From Bin87 sp965262485 (lineage in GTDB: Bacteria > Chloroflexota > Dehalococcoidia > Lucifugimonadales > UBA3495): 64,000 bases of DNA. The notes below the pieces were generated by a model, which made no database searches, had not been told where the DNA came from, and saw nothing but the letters and a program-made list of their open reading frames with translations. Both the position numbers and the translations under genes were made by a program. Numbering within the stretch: the first letter of the stretch is position 1; each line of letters opens with the position of its first letter. The stretch covers positions 3,348,001 through 3,412,000 of the forward strand of contig OZ253540.1 in NCBI GenBank assembly GCA_965262485.1, in the 5' to 3' direction. Below, in pieces: positions 54,375-62,663 of this stretch.

Positions 54375-56042
54375 TCAGTGGGCCACGTGGGTGGGAGCCC
54401 AATCTCCGTAGATCGGGTACTGGCTGCAGATGAACTCGATGTACGATGGCTGTCCGGTGTCGTTGGCCGCCAGCGCGCGCTGCATGGCGGGGATCACGTC
54501 CCGCGGCTCGGTGACCCGCTCGGCGTGGAGACCCAGTTCGGATGCCACCCGCGACATGTCCAGGTCCTCCGGCCCCAACACCCGGTGCGTGTAGGGGTCG
54601 TGGCCGTCGCCCCAGAACCCGGGGCCATAGCCGGCGAAACCGCCGTTGCTGATGTGTGCCACCGTGATGCCGATGTTCTGGCGCACGGGTACTTCCAGGT
54701 TGCCCAGCATGTAGCCGACGCCGGCATCGCCGGTTACCGCGACGCACTGTCGCTGGGGGAAGGCCAGCTTTGCCGAGAGGGCTGCCGCCAGTCCAAAGCC
54801 CAGCGTGGAGATGTTGCCCCAGCCCAGGAACCCCCGGGGAATCAGGGTGTCGTACACCGTGCTGAGCTGGTCGCGCGTGTTGCCGGAGTCGTGGGTCAAG
54901 AAGGAATTGTACGGATCAAGCACCTTCATAAAGTCGCCATACACGCGGTACGGATTGATGGGCGTGTCGTCTGACACCATCACTTCGCGGTACTGGGCCA
55001 GGCCGGCGTCGCGGGCGGCCTTGACCTCAGCGACCACACCGTTGGCGGGGCGGCCGGCTCCCGACGTGCGACGCGATACCTCGTCGGCAAGGGCTTGCAG
55101 CGTGAATCTGGCGTCGCCGATGACGGCGTGGTGGGTCGGGTAGATGCGGTTCAGGTAGAATTCGTCCAGGTTGCACTGGATGATGGTTTTGCCTGGCGCG
55201 TTGGGTATCCCGTGGGTGAAACGACCGGGTGACAGGCTGGAGCCAACCGCGAGAATGACGTCGCTTTTTTCCAGATACTCGATGGGATGGTCGCCGCGCA
55301 CGCCGACGAATAGCGGGTGGTTCTCCGGGAAGGCGCCCTTGGCTTTCAGCGTGGTAATGACCGGTGTGTTGACCAGCTCCGCGAATGCCGTCAATTCGGC
55401 AGAGGCTCCGGCGTAGATGACGCCCTCGCCCGCATAGATCAGCGGGTTCTGCGCGCCCATTAGCAGGTCTACGGCGGTGACAACGTCGGACGGATCCGGC
55501 GCGGATTTCCAGCCCTTGACCGGTGCGTAGGGATCGACGGTTTCGTCGTAGATGCCGGCGGCGTTGGGCACGGCCAGCACCACCGGTCCCGGCCGGCCGC
55601 TGCGGAGCATGGTGAAGGCGCGGCGCATGAACTCGGGCACGCGCTCGGGGCGGTCGATGTAGCCGAACCACTTGGTAACGGTTTTAAGGCTGGCGGTAAC
55701 GTCGAACAGCGTATTTTCGGTGCTGCCGGCCGGCACGCCGTCGGTGATGCACAGCATCGGCGAGTTGTCCTCGAAGGCCTGGGCAAGACCGGGATAGGAA
55801 TACTGCAACCCGGCGCCGTTGACGCCGCCCTGCACGGTGCAGACGCCGATGCGGTCGCCGCCGGTAACGCGGGAGAATGCGTCGGCCAGGGCCACGGCGT
55901 AGCGGTCGTCGCGCATCATAATCATGGGCATGCCCTCGCGTCCCAGGGCGTTGTTAATGCGGCAGACGGGAAAAGTGGAAACCCACTCCACCCCCTCCTG
56001 CTTCAGAATACGGGCAATGGAAGTTGCAACATCTATGGACAT
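54375..56042 (-). CDS. Thiamine-pyrophosphate-dependent enzyme (acetolactate synthase/decarboxylase-like)
   Basis: The start is placed at the ATG at 56042 (MSIDVATSIARILKQEGVEW); 555 residues. Pyrimidine-binding domain: CRINNALGREGMPMIMMRDD, RYAVALADAFSRVTGGDRIG. Middle domain: PLIYAGEGVIYAGASAELTA, DVILAVGSSLSPGRFTHGIP. TPP-binding domain: GDAGVGYMLGNLEVPVRQNI, GITVAHISNGGFAGYGPGFW, the GDG-x20-30-NN-like motif with GDA and SNG variants. This is the intact copy whose 5' end is duplicated as R1. The substrate is unknown (oxo-acid or oxalyl-CoA type). Confidence 0.88.
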   Translation of the reverse strand: MSIDVATSIARILKQEGVEWVSTFPVCRINNALGREGMPMIMMRDDRYAVALADAFSRVTGGDRIGVCTVQGGVNGAGLQYSYPGLAQAFEDNSPMLCITDGVPAGSTENTLFDVTASLKTVTKWFGYIDRPERVPEFMRRAFTMLRSGRPGPVVLAVPNAAGIYDETVDPYAPVKGWKSAPDPSDVVTAVDLLMGAQNPLIYAGEGVIYAGASAELTAFAELVNTPVITTLKAKGAFPENHPLFVGVRGDHPIEYLEKSDVILAVGSSLSPGRFTHGIPNAPGKTIIQCNLDEFYLNRIYPTHHAVIGDARFTLQALADEVSRRTSGAGRPANGVVAEVKAARDAGLAQYREVMVSDDTPINPYRVYGDFMKVLDPYNSFLTHDSGNTRDQLSTVYDTLIPRGFLGWGNISTLGFGLAAALSAKLAFPQRQCVAVTGDAGVGYMLGNLEVPVRQNIGITVAHISNGGFAGYGPGFWGDGHDPYTHRVLGPEDLDMSRVASELGLHAERVTEPRDVIPAMQRALAANDTGQPSYIEFICSQYPIYGDWAPTHVAH

Positions 56043-56050
56043 GGCGGAGA
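55468..56050. repeat. Direct repeat R1, copy 2
   Basis: This is the 5' third of the intact TPP-enzyme gene plus about 10-40 bases upstream; see copy 1 at 49691-50270. Just beyond it begins cassette B. Confidence 0.9.
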
Positions 56051-56186
56051 TACCTCGCTGGGGGGTTGGGATGTGGGGATTGCTGTTCAGTGCTAGGGAT
56101 TGTAGCATTTTGTGATTGACTTGCCGCCGCAGTAGCCAGAGTTTATGATAAGAGCATTAGTTCGTATTATGGAGGACTTAACGCTC

Positions 56187-56447
56187 ATGGCATCCGAACG
56201 TCAAAAGCAACAAGCTTGGAACAATACCCGTCCGATACGTGGCAAAAACCCGAACAAATATCGACAAGACAGTGCTGGGAACCAGATCTACAAAGCCGCC
56301 TACGGTACTAACGGAGAACAAGGTTGGGAAGTTGATCATCGCAAGCCAAAGTCTAAAGGGGGAAGTAATTCCCCACGAAACCTGCAAGCCCTGCAAACGG
56401 CAGCTAACCGCCGAAAGGGAAACAAATACCCTGTTAGAAAGCGGTAG
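56187..56447 (+). CDS. Cassette B gene 1: small HNH endonuclease
   Basis: The ATG at 56187 (MASERQKQQAWNNTRPIRGK) follows TATGGAGGAC; 86 residues. The HNH motif is GWEVDHRKPKSKGGSNSPRN and LQALQTAANRRKGNK, with the DH, N and NxxKG positions. The stop is 46 bases before the ATPase gene, with no terminator, so they form one operon. Small HNH proteins beside ATPases occur in Septu-like systems. Base composition is AT-richer than the flanks. Confidence 0.85.
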   Translation: MASERQKQQAWNNTRPIRGKNPNKYRQDSAGNQIYKAAYGTNGEQGWEVDHRKPKSKGGSNSPRNLQALQTAANRRKGNKYPVRKR

Positions 56448-56493
56448 CAATTACCGCTACTGTAGGTGTGCTCCTGACTATGGAGGCTGTCCA

Positions 56494-58122
56494 ATGAAAT
56501 TAGAATCCGTCACAATTACAGAATTCAAGCGATTTACTAAACTGACTATTCAAGGCGTCCCAGAATCCGCGTGCCTCATAATGCTCGCCGGGCCAAATGG
56601 TTCTGGCAAATCATCATTGTTTGATGCTTTCAACATCTGGCACCGAAAAGTAAAGCGACCACAATATAGCCCTCAGTGGGAGAGAGATTATCACAGCAAG
56701 ACTAATATGGACGTCAGGGATGTGGAACACCAGATAGAGATAGCGTTCCATGAGGGTCTGCCGCCGGAGGAAAACGAAAAGAAGAAGATCTTTTATATTC
56801 GATCGGCGTACAGGAACGATCCCGAGTTCACTATTAGCGAGCTGCGCCGGGTTGGGGCCTTATTGGATGAACAAATAGTGCAAAGAATGATTGATAACGA
56901 TGCTGCCGTCGCCAAAAACTATCAGCGAATGGCTGCGCAGGCATTTGAAGATGCTTTTGAACATGGAGATGAGTCTATGACGCTCAAGAAATTCAGAGAA
57001 CTAATAGTTGGTGAAACTAGAGATTCTTTCACGACACTTTTCCCTGACTTGGTGCTGAATAGCTTAGCCAACCCGCTTGTAGATGGAACTTTCCGCTTTA
57101 CGAAGGGTGCTAGCAGAGGGTTTGCGTTCAAAAATTTGTCTGGAGGTGAAAAGGCGGCATTTGACCTTATCTTGGACATAATTGTCCGCCGGCGTGAATA
57201 TGACAATACGATATTTTGCATTGATGAGCCAGAATCGCATATGAATGCGCAATTGCAAGCCAGGTTGCTATCGGCACTATATCAGCTTATTCCTTCAAAC
57301 TGTCAGCTATTTATGGCAACGCATTCTATTGGAATGATGCGTCGAGCTCGCGATATCGAATCGGAAAACCCGGGGAGTGTAGCGTTTCTGAATTTTGGCG
57401 GTCGCAACTTTGATCAGCGGCAAACGATAGAGCCAACAGCCCCTAACCGGCGTTTCTGGGAACAAGCTTACGAAGTCGCCCTCGATGATCTAGCTGCGTT
57501 GGTTGCTCCTAGTGAGGTAGTTATTTGTGAGGGCCAGCCAATTATGCAAGATCGTGTCAGGAACCATAACCATGACGCCCGGTGTTACGATGCGATATTC
57601 GGCGACGAATTTCCTGAGACTCGATTCGTTTCAATGGGCAGCGACCAGCAAATTTTGGGCGACCAACGAGGTCTAGCTGAAGCACTTCAGTTGCTCGTCA
57701 GAGGCTTGAAAGTCACTAGGCTTATAGATCGTGATGATCGAACCGATGCTACTATCACTGAGGAGAGCGCAAAGGGTGTAAGAGTTTTATCACGGCGTAA
57801 TTTGGAGTCGTACCTGTATGACGATGAAGTGCTCAAGGAATTAGCTAAATCAAATGATCGATCAGAGATGATCGACGATTTACTTGCAGAGAAACGGAAT
57901 ATCATTGCGTCCTCATCCGGTGCATCGGATGATCTCAAGCCCGCGAGTGGTCAGTTGTTCGTTGCGTGCAGGAGCATTTTGAACTTGAGACAGCGTGGGA
58001 ACAACGCAGAGGAATTCGCACGTGAAACGCTTGCACCACTGGTCCGGCCGGGTATGGCTGTCTACCAAGAATTGCGACAAGATATCTTTGGTGTCAACTT
58101 TGAATCGGAAGTTAGCCCATGA
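56494..58122 (+). CDS. Cassette B gene 2: AAA ATPase with TOPRIM/DUF4435-like C-terminus
   Basis: The ATG at 56494 has GGAGG eight bases upstream; 542 residues. ABC-type ATPase: LAGPNGSGKSSLFDAFNIW (Walker A, 33-40), LSGGEKAAFDLI (215), FCIDEPESHMNAQLQ (Walker B, D244-E245), FMATHSIGMMRRA. The C-terminal domain has VVICEGQP (about 345) and RLIDRDDRTD (D412, D414), then RRNLESYLYDDEVLKELA, matching TOPRIM/DUF4435-type ends in OLD and PARIS proteins. It overlaps the next HNH gene by four bases. AT-rich composition suggests transfer. A nuclease-armed phage-defence ATPase is the likely role. Confidence 0.85.
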   Translation: MKLESVTITEFKRFTKLTIQGVPESACLIMLAGPNGSGKSSLFDAFNIWHRKVKRPQYSPQWERDYHSKTNMDVRDVEHQIEIAFHEGLPPEENEKKKIFYIRSAYRNDPEFTISELRRVGALLDEQIVQRMIDNDAAVAKNYQRMAAQAFEDAFEHGDESMTLKKFRELIVGETRDSFTTLFPDLVLNSLANPLVDGTFRFTKGASRGFAFKNLSGGEKAAFDLILDIIVRRREYDNTIFCIDEPESHMNAQLQARLLSALYQLIPSNCQLFMATHSIGMMRRARDIESENPGSVAFLNFGGRNFDQRQTIEPTAPNRRFWEQAYEVALDDLAALVAPSEVVICEGQPIMQDRVRNHNHDARCYDAIFGDEFPETRFVSMGSDQQILGDQRGLAEALQLLVRGLKVTRLIDRDDRTDATITEESAKGVRVLSRRNLESYLYDDEVLKELAKSNDRSEMIDDLLAEKRNIIASSSGASDDLKPASGQLFVACRSILNLRQRGNNAEEFARETLAPLVRPGMAVYQELRQDIFGVNFESEVSP

Positions 58123-58891
58123 CTCCCCGATCTAACTGGACACGCCGGCAGTTGCTGGTAGCTTTCGCGCTGTATTGCCGTATGCCGTTTGGGAAGATTA
58201 GCTCGCGGCATCCCGATATTATTCGGGTCGCGACGGCTATAGGCCGGACGCCAGCGGCTTTGTCTATGAAGATGGGTAACATTGCCAGCCTTGACCCGGC
58301 GATTACCTCAACGGGCCGCAAGGGGTTGAGGGCCGCATCTGCCGCCGACCGGGCGATGTGGGAGGAGATGAGCAGCGATTGGGAACGGTTTGCCGTCGAA
58401 TGTGAGCAGGCTCTGATGGCAACAGAGGCGATGCCAGAACCTGTTGACGACGCCATACCAGACTATGACGATTTACCCGTTGGCGAAGACCGGATTGTGC
58501 AGGCGACTACCCGCATGGGGCAGAGATTCTTCCGGGCGGCGGTTTTGAGTGCCTACAACGAACAATGTTGCATCACCGGGCTTGCAATTCCCAAGTTGCT
58601 CATAGCAAGCCATATTGTCCCTTGGCGTCATGATATAGCCAACAGGACTAATCCCCAGAACGGCCTATTGCTGTCTGCGCTGCACGATAGGGCATTCGAT
58701 GCTGGCTTCCTTACCATACCATCAATGACGATATGACCGTCCGAGTGTCCCGTGAGAGTACCGCAGCCGCTGGCGAATTTTTCTCAACTGCTATTGGTTC
58801 ATACGATGGTCGGCCGATTTCGTTACCGGAAAAATTTGCGCCGCAGCAGGATTTCCTGGCCTACCATCGGGAGCATGTTTTCCAAGGGTGA
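58119..58891 (+). pseudogene. HNH endonuclease, frameshifted (repeat R2, copy 2)
   Basis: It corresponds to the intact gene at 51979. The HNH motif (CCITGLAIPKLLIASHIVPW; NGLLLSALHDRAFDAG) is present, but ACCAT is tandemly duplicated near 58720, shifting the frame to a stop at 58736. The rest of the gene continues in another frame to 58891. The HNH core is complete before the break, so a shortened 205-residue protein could still be made. Confidence 0.85.
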
Positions 58892-59186
58892 GTAGCAGTT
58901 GACAACGCGCGTTCGTAAGTTGCCCGGCGCACCCGACTTGGTGCTCCGACGCTATAATGCCGTCGTGTTGGTGCAGGGTTGCTTCTGGCACGGTCACGAT
59001 TGCCGGAAGGGGCAGCGTCGGCCGACTACCAATCAGGAATTTTGGAATCGGAAACTGGACGGCAATCTTGCCCGCGACGCTGCCAATCGCACCAAACTCC
59101 GGGCGCTAGGCTGGGCGGTGTTCGTAGTTTGGGAATGTCGCTTGCGTGAAGATACTGATGCTTTGCTAACGCACCTGCGGATAATG
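58119..59186. repeat. Direct repeat R2, copy 2
   Basis: It carries the HNH and Vsr-like pair in the same order and spacing as at 51979-53046, here directly coupled to the ATPase gene by an ATGA overlap. Confidence 0.88.
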
Positions 59187-59222
59187 CGATCCAGCAGCAG
59201 CTGGAACTACGGCGGCGGGTAG
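58899..59222 (+). CDS. Vsr-like mismatch endonuclease, N-terminally short (copy 2)
   Basis: The 107-residue frame opens at TTG and matches copy 1 almost throughout: RKLPGAPDLVLRRYNAVVLV, QGCFWHGHDCRKGQRRPTTN, LDGNLARDAANRTKLRALGW, FVVWECRLREDTDALL. The C-terminal ten residues differ (MRSSSSWNYGGG). Catalytic Asp and zinc Cys/His residues are kept, while the N-terminal 45 residues of canonical Vsr are missing. Confidence 0.82.
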   Translation: MTTRVRKLPGAPDLVLRRYNAVVLVQGCFWHGHDCRKGQRRPTTNQEFWNRKLDGNLARDAANRTKLRALGWAVFVVWECRLREDTDALLTHLRIMRSSSSWNYGGG

Positions 59223-59366
59223 TGATCGGCGGCTTGCTGACCGGTCGGTGGGAACGGAGTTGGCCCGGTCTGGTAAAATAAGGGTGTGCAATTGAGGTGC
59301 TGGTTTGCTACAATTGGCAACTAGCCTAGCAAAGTTTCAGCTGAACGCTACCAGAGGAGAACCAAA

Positions 59367-59681
59367 ATGACGATTGCCAGGAACGAACTTCCCCCCGTGT
59401 CCTGGGATGATTTGCTGTCGGCTATCAGCCCACACCGGGGATTCGACAACGCCGATTTGCGGCGTGTCATCGACGCCGTCACCACCGCTCAGCAGGAGGG
59501 GCACATCACGGATGAGGATGCTGAAGAACTCATCAAGGTGTTGCTCGCTGCTGTGGTAAGCGGTCGGGTGAACGCTATGGTTGGCGATTTTTTCACGCCG
59601 GATAATCGCGGGCATTTGGGTGCGCGCTTTGGCGAGCGCGTCTTCCCCTCGCACAGTCGTAGTCGCTTTTCGTTGATTTAG
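59367..59681 (+). CDS. Conserved-looking small protein, unknown
   Basis: The 104-residue protein starts after AGAGGAGAACCAAA. It is helical and acidic: LPPVSWDDLLSAISPHRGFD, LRRVIDAVTTAQQEGHITDE, DAEELIKVLLAAVVSGRVNA. There is no TM segment. The stop is 12 bases before the next gene, so both are probably co-transcribed. I do not recognise a family. An EF-hand-like or helical adaptor cannot be excluded. Confidence 0.65.
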   Translation: MTIARNELPPVSWDDLLSAISPHRGFDNADLRRVIDAVTTAQQEGHITDEDAEELIKVLLAAVVSGRVNAMVGDFFTPDNRGHLGARFGERVFPSHSRSRFSLI

Positions 59682-59693
59682 CCGAAGGGGAAT

Positions 59694-60227
59694 ATGTCAA
59701 CCAACGCGAACGAACCAGAGCAGGAACCTACCGCTCAGCCCCCAGCTACTGGGGGAGATGACAGTGCCACCGGGGAAGGCGAAGGTGCCGAGACTCAGAT
59801 GGTGGGGCTTCCAGTGGAGCTTTTGGCGAATCTACCACCGGAGTTTTTGGAAACCCTTCCCCCCGAAATCCAGGCAAACTTGCGTCGCGAGCATGGTGGA
59901 ATGGTATCGCGAACTTCCATCACCTCAATGTCGATGATGCTGGGCAGTATGGTCAATCCCATCGCATCCCATATCACTCCACAGCATATCACCGACATTA
60001 TCAACAATGCGGGCCGCGAATTAGACCACGACTATGGGGACAGAAAACACTCGAGGTTGGTGTGGGTTTTCTTTGCCGCTTTCGCCATCGCAGTCCTACT
60101 TGCTCTGTCGATAACCTTGACTCTCTCGGGTATGGGGGATCTTCTCCTCGACATATTCAAGGGCATCGCTATTTTCGCTGGTGGCTTTGGTGGAGGCTAT
60201 GGAGTTTCCGCTTTACGCCGCCGCTAG
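59694..60227 (+). CDS. Membrane protein with two C-terminal helices, unknown
   Basis: The 177-residue protein has an acidic low-complexity N-terminus (about 1-35), a Pro/Leu-rich segment (LPVELLANLPPEFLETLPPE), a soluble helical part and two TM helices (VWVFFAAFAIAVLLALSITL; DIFKGIAIFAGGFGGGYGV). GAAGGGGAATATG forms the start. It is in an operon with the upstream protein. Unknown function; the position after the defence island makes a role there possible but unproven. Confidence 0.68.
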   Translation: MSTNANEPEQEPTAQPPATGGDDSATGEGEGAETQMVGLPVELLANLPPEFLETLPPEIQANLRREHGGMVSRTSITSMSMMLGSMVNPIASHITPQHITDIINNAGRELDHDYGDRKHSRLVWVFFAAFAIAVLLALSITLTLSGMGDLLLDIFKGIAIFAGGFGGGYGVSALRRR

Positions 60228-60346
60228 CGTCCACCGCGTTCCGCTGTCGCCCTCCGCCTTGCCCCCACCCCCATCCCCTGCTACACTTGCGGCATTGCAA
60301 CCTACCTGTTATTCGCTACTGACGCATCGCAAGGAGAGGCCGCATT

Positions 60347-61600
60347 ATGCTGATTGGCCATTTTACTGAACAGCCCTGGCAGGATGAAAGTTCCGGGCTG
60401 ATGGGCACCCAGAGCGTTGATCTGGGTATTTCCAATAGCCACTACCGTCCCGAGGTCGGCGCCCAGCTTTACAACCGCTACCTCGATGAGAAAGTTTACG
60501 CCGAGGAAATGGGCTTCGACGCCGTGATGCTCAACGAGCACCACTCCACGCCTTTCTGTATGCAGGGTGTTACCAATGTCGGCGCCTCCATCCTGGCCCG
60601 CATCACCAACAAGGTCAAGATCATCATCCTGGGCAACGTGCTGCCCATCTGGGACGACCCGCTGTGGTTGGCCGAGCAGCTGTCCATGATCGACATGATT
60701 TCCCACGGCCGGCTGGTGTCCGGATTCGTGCGCGGCGGCGGTCGCGAGAGCTGGTCCCATAACTCTCCGCCCCATTTCAACCGCGAACGATTCGAAGAGG
60801 CCCACGATCTCATCATCAAGGCCTGGACCGATCCCGGCCCGTTCCGCTGGGAGGGCAAGCACTTCCACTACCGGTACGTGAACCCCTGGGCGCGCCCGCT
60901 GCAGGAGCCGCACCCGCAGGTCTGGATTCCGTCCACCGTGTCGGTGGAGACCGTGAAGTGGTGCGCCGAGAAGCGCTACCCGCTGGTGCTGCTGGCCACC
61001 AAGCTGGAACCCACTCGCGAAGCCTTCCAGCTCTACCACGACACCGCCGCCGAGCATGGTTACGAGTCTGGCACTCAAAACGTGGCCTACCTGTGGAAGG
61101 TGCACGTGGACGAGACCGAAGAGAAGGCGGAAGAAGTCGCGCGGAAATACCTGTCCGGCGTCAGCAACCCCTTCCTGGCCGGCAACGAGGGCGGCATCAA
61201 CCCCGCCATCATGAGTCTGCCCGGCCACACGTCCCGCAACTCCCGCCGCCTGTCCGCCTCGGCCTTCGGTCCCGCCGGACGCTTCGGCACCAACCGGCGG
61301 CCCTACGAAGACCAGGTGGCCGATAGCACGATCATCGCCGGAACCCCCAAGACGGTTATCCCCAAGATCCGCGAGGTTCTGGAATACCTGCGGCCAGGCT
61401 CGGTGTTCTTCTGGGACGGCGACGGCGCCATGACCCACGATGACCAGATGCGCAGCCTGCGCCTGATGGGCGAAGAGGTCATCCCCGCCGTCCGCGAGAT
61501 GGGCAAGGAGCTGGAGCTCTACTCCCCATTCGAGGTGGACGCCAGGACCAACCGGCCCATCGTGGACGCCTCCGCAACGGCTACCACTACGGCGGATTAG
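60347..61600 (+). CDS. LLM-class flavin-dependent oxidoreductase, long form
   Basis: The 417-residue protein starts after AAGGAGAGGCCGCATT. Motifs: EEMGFDAVMLNEHHSTPFCM, ITNKVKIIILGNVLPIWDDP, AEQLSMIDMISHGRLVSGFV, RGGGRESWSHNSPPHFNRER. A C-terminal region adds IAGTPKTVIPKIREVLEYLR. The NEHH and FVRGGGRE segments are typical of the monooxygenase subgroup expanded in SAR202. It is a single gene, and the substrate is unknown. Confidence 0.9.
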   Translation: MLIGHFTEQPWQDESSGLMGTQSVDLGISNSHYRPEVGAQLYNRYLDEKVYAEEMGFDAVMLNEHHSTPFCMQGVTNVGASILARITNKVKIIILGNVLPIWDDPLWLAEQLSMIDMISHGRLVSGFVRGGGRESWSHNSPPHFNRERFEEAHDLIIKAWTDPGPFRWEGKHFHYRYVNPWARPLQEPHPQVWIPSTVSVETVKWCAEKRYPLVLLATKLEPTREAFQLYHDTAAEHGYESGTQNVAYLWKVHVDETEEKAEEVARKYLSGVSNPFLAGNEGGINPAIMSLPGHTSRNSRRLSASAFGPAGRFGTNRRPYEDQVADSTIIAGTPKTVIPKIREVLEYLRPGSVFFWDGDGAMTHDDQMRSLRLMGEEVIPAVREMGKELELYSPFEVDARTNRPIVDASATATTTAD

Positions 61601-61647
61601 GGCGGTATTACGCCTGGAACCCGGCCTTCGCCGGAATGGCTCGGGAA

Positions 61648-61678
61648 TATAGGGGCGGGTTTGATACTCGCCCCTATA
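61648..61678. promoter_or_regulatory. Perfect hairpin between LLM and CDF genes
   Basis: TATAGGGGCG (61648-61657) and CGCCCCTATA (61669-61678) form a 10-bp perfect stem with an 11-base loop. No T-run follows on either strand, so a terminator is unlikely. It lies about 20 bases upstream of the CDF gene and could be an operator or a dispersed palindrome. Confidence 0.4.
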
Positions 61679-61700
61679 CCAAATGGGCAGACAGTGCGAT

Positions 61701-62663
61701 ATGACGGCTGATCACACCGGCCATGACGGTGGCCACGATCATCGGAGTTCCAGCAAACGCGCGCTGCTGATTGTGCTGGTTTTGGTGGCCAGCCACATGA
61801 CGGTTGAAATAGTCGGCGGCATTCTTTCGGGCAACCTGGGCCTGCTGGCTCACGCCGCCCATATGCTCACCGACGCCGTTGCCCTGGGCCTGGCGCTGTT
61901 CGCAGTCTGGATTGCGGGACGTCCGGCAAGCATCACGCGCACCTATGGCTTCCACCGCACCGAAGTGCTGGCCGTGATGTTCAACGCTCTGGCCCTCTGG
62001 GTGCTGGCCAGCTGGATTTTCTACGAGGCTTACCAGCGGTTGAGCGAACACGGGTCAGCGCACCATCACGAGGTGGAAGGCGCGACAATGCTGATTGTCG
62101 CCGGCATCGGGCTGGCTATTAACACCGCAGCCGCCTGGATACTCTACCGGTCGTCACGGCACAGCATTAACGTCGAAGGGGCCTTCTGGCACATCATGGC
62201 CGACCTGATGGGCTCCGTCGTCGTAGTGGTCTCCGGCGTCCTCGTGCTGCTTTTCGACTGGGACCTGGTGGATCCCATCCTCAGTATGCTGATCGCCGCG
62301 CTAATTTTGGTCAGTTCCTGCCGCCTGGCCATCAAGGTGTTCCGGGTGTTGCTGGAGGCAACCCCGCCCCACCTGGATATGTACCGTCTGTGCAGCGCGC
62401 TGGAGGATGTGGAAGGCGTAACCCTGGTTCACGACGTTCACGCCTGGTCTATCACCACCGGCTACGACGCTCTCACCGCCCATGTGCTCATTGACTCCGA
62501 TTACCGGGGAGAACTTGAGCCGCTGTTGCGTCGCCTGCGGCAGATTGCCTACCAGGAATTTGGCCTTCACCATATCACCATACAAATGGAGCAGTCGGTG
62601 GCGGATTGCACCGAAAACCACCACGTTGGTCACCTGGTAGCCAGGTCGCGCGCCGAAGTATGA
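61701..62663 (+). CDS. Cation diffusion facilitator (CzcD/ZnT-like zinc exporter), first of pair
   Basis: The ATG at 61701 (MTADHTGHDGGHDHRSSSKR) is chosen over 61683; 320 residues. A His-rich N-terminus leads to six TM helices. HAAHMLTDAVALGLALF in TM2 and HIMADLMGSVVVVVSGVL in TM5 give the HxxxD/HxxxD zinc site. The cytosolic ferredoxin-like domain ends GLHHITIQMEQS. It exports Zn2+ (or Co2+/Cd2+) by proton antiport, as a dimer. It overlaps the next CDF gene by four bases. Confidence 0.92.
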   Translation: MTADHTGHDGGHDHRSSSKRALLIVLVLVASHMTVEIVGGILSGNLGLLAHAAHMLTDAVALGLALFAVWIAGRPASITRTYGFHRTEVLAVMFNALALWVLASWIFYEAYQRLSEHGSAHHHEVEGATMLIVAGIGLAINTAAAWILYRSSRHSINVEGAFWHIMADLMGSVVVVVSGVLVLLFDWDLVDPILSMLIAALILVSSCRLAIKVFRVLLEATPPHLDMYRLCSALEDVEGVTLVHDVHAWSITTGYDALTAHVLIDSDYRGELEPLLRRLRQIAYQEFGLHHITIQMEQSVADCTENHHVGHLVARSRAEV

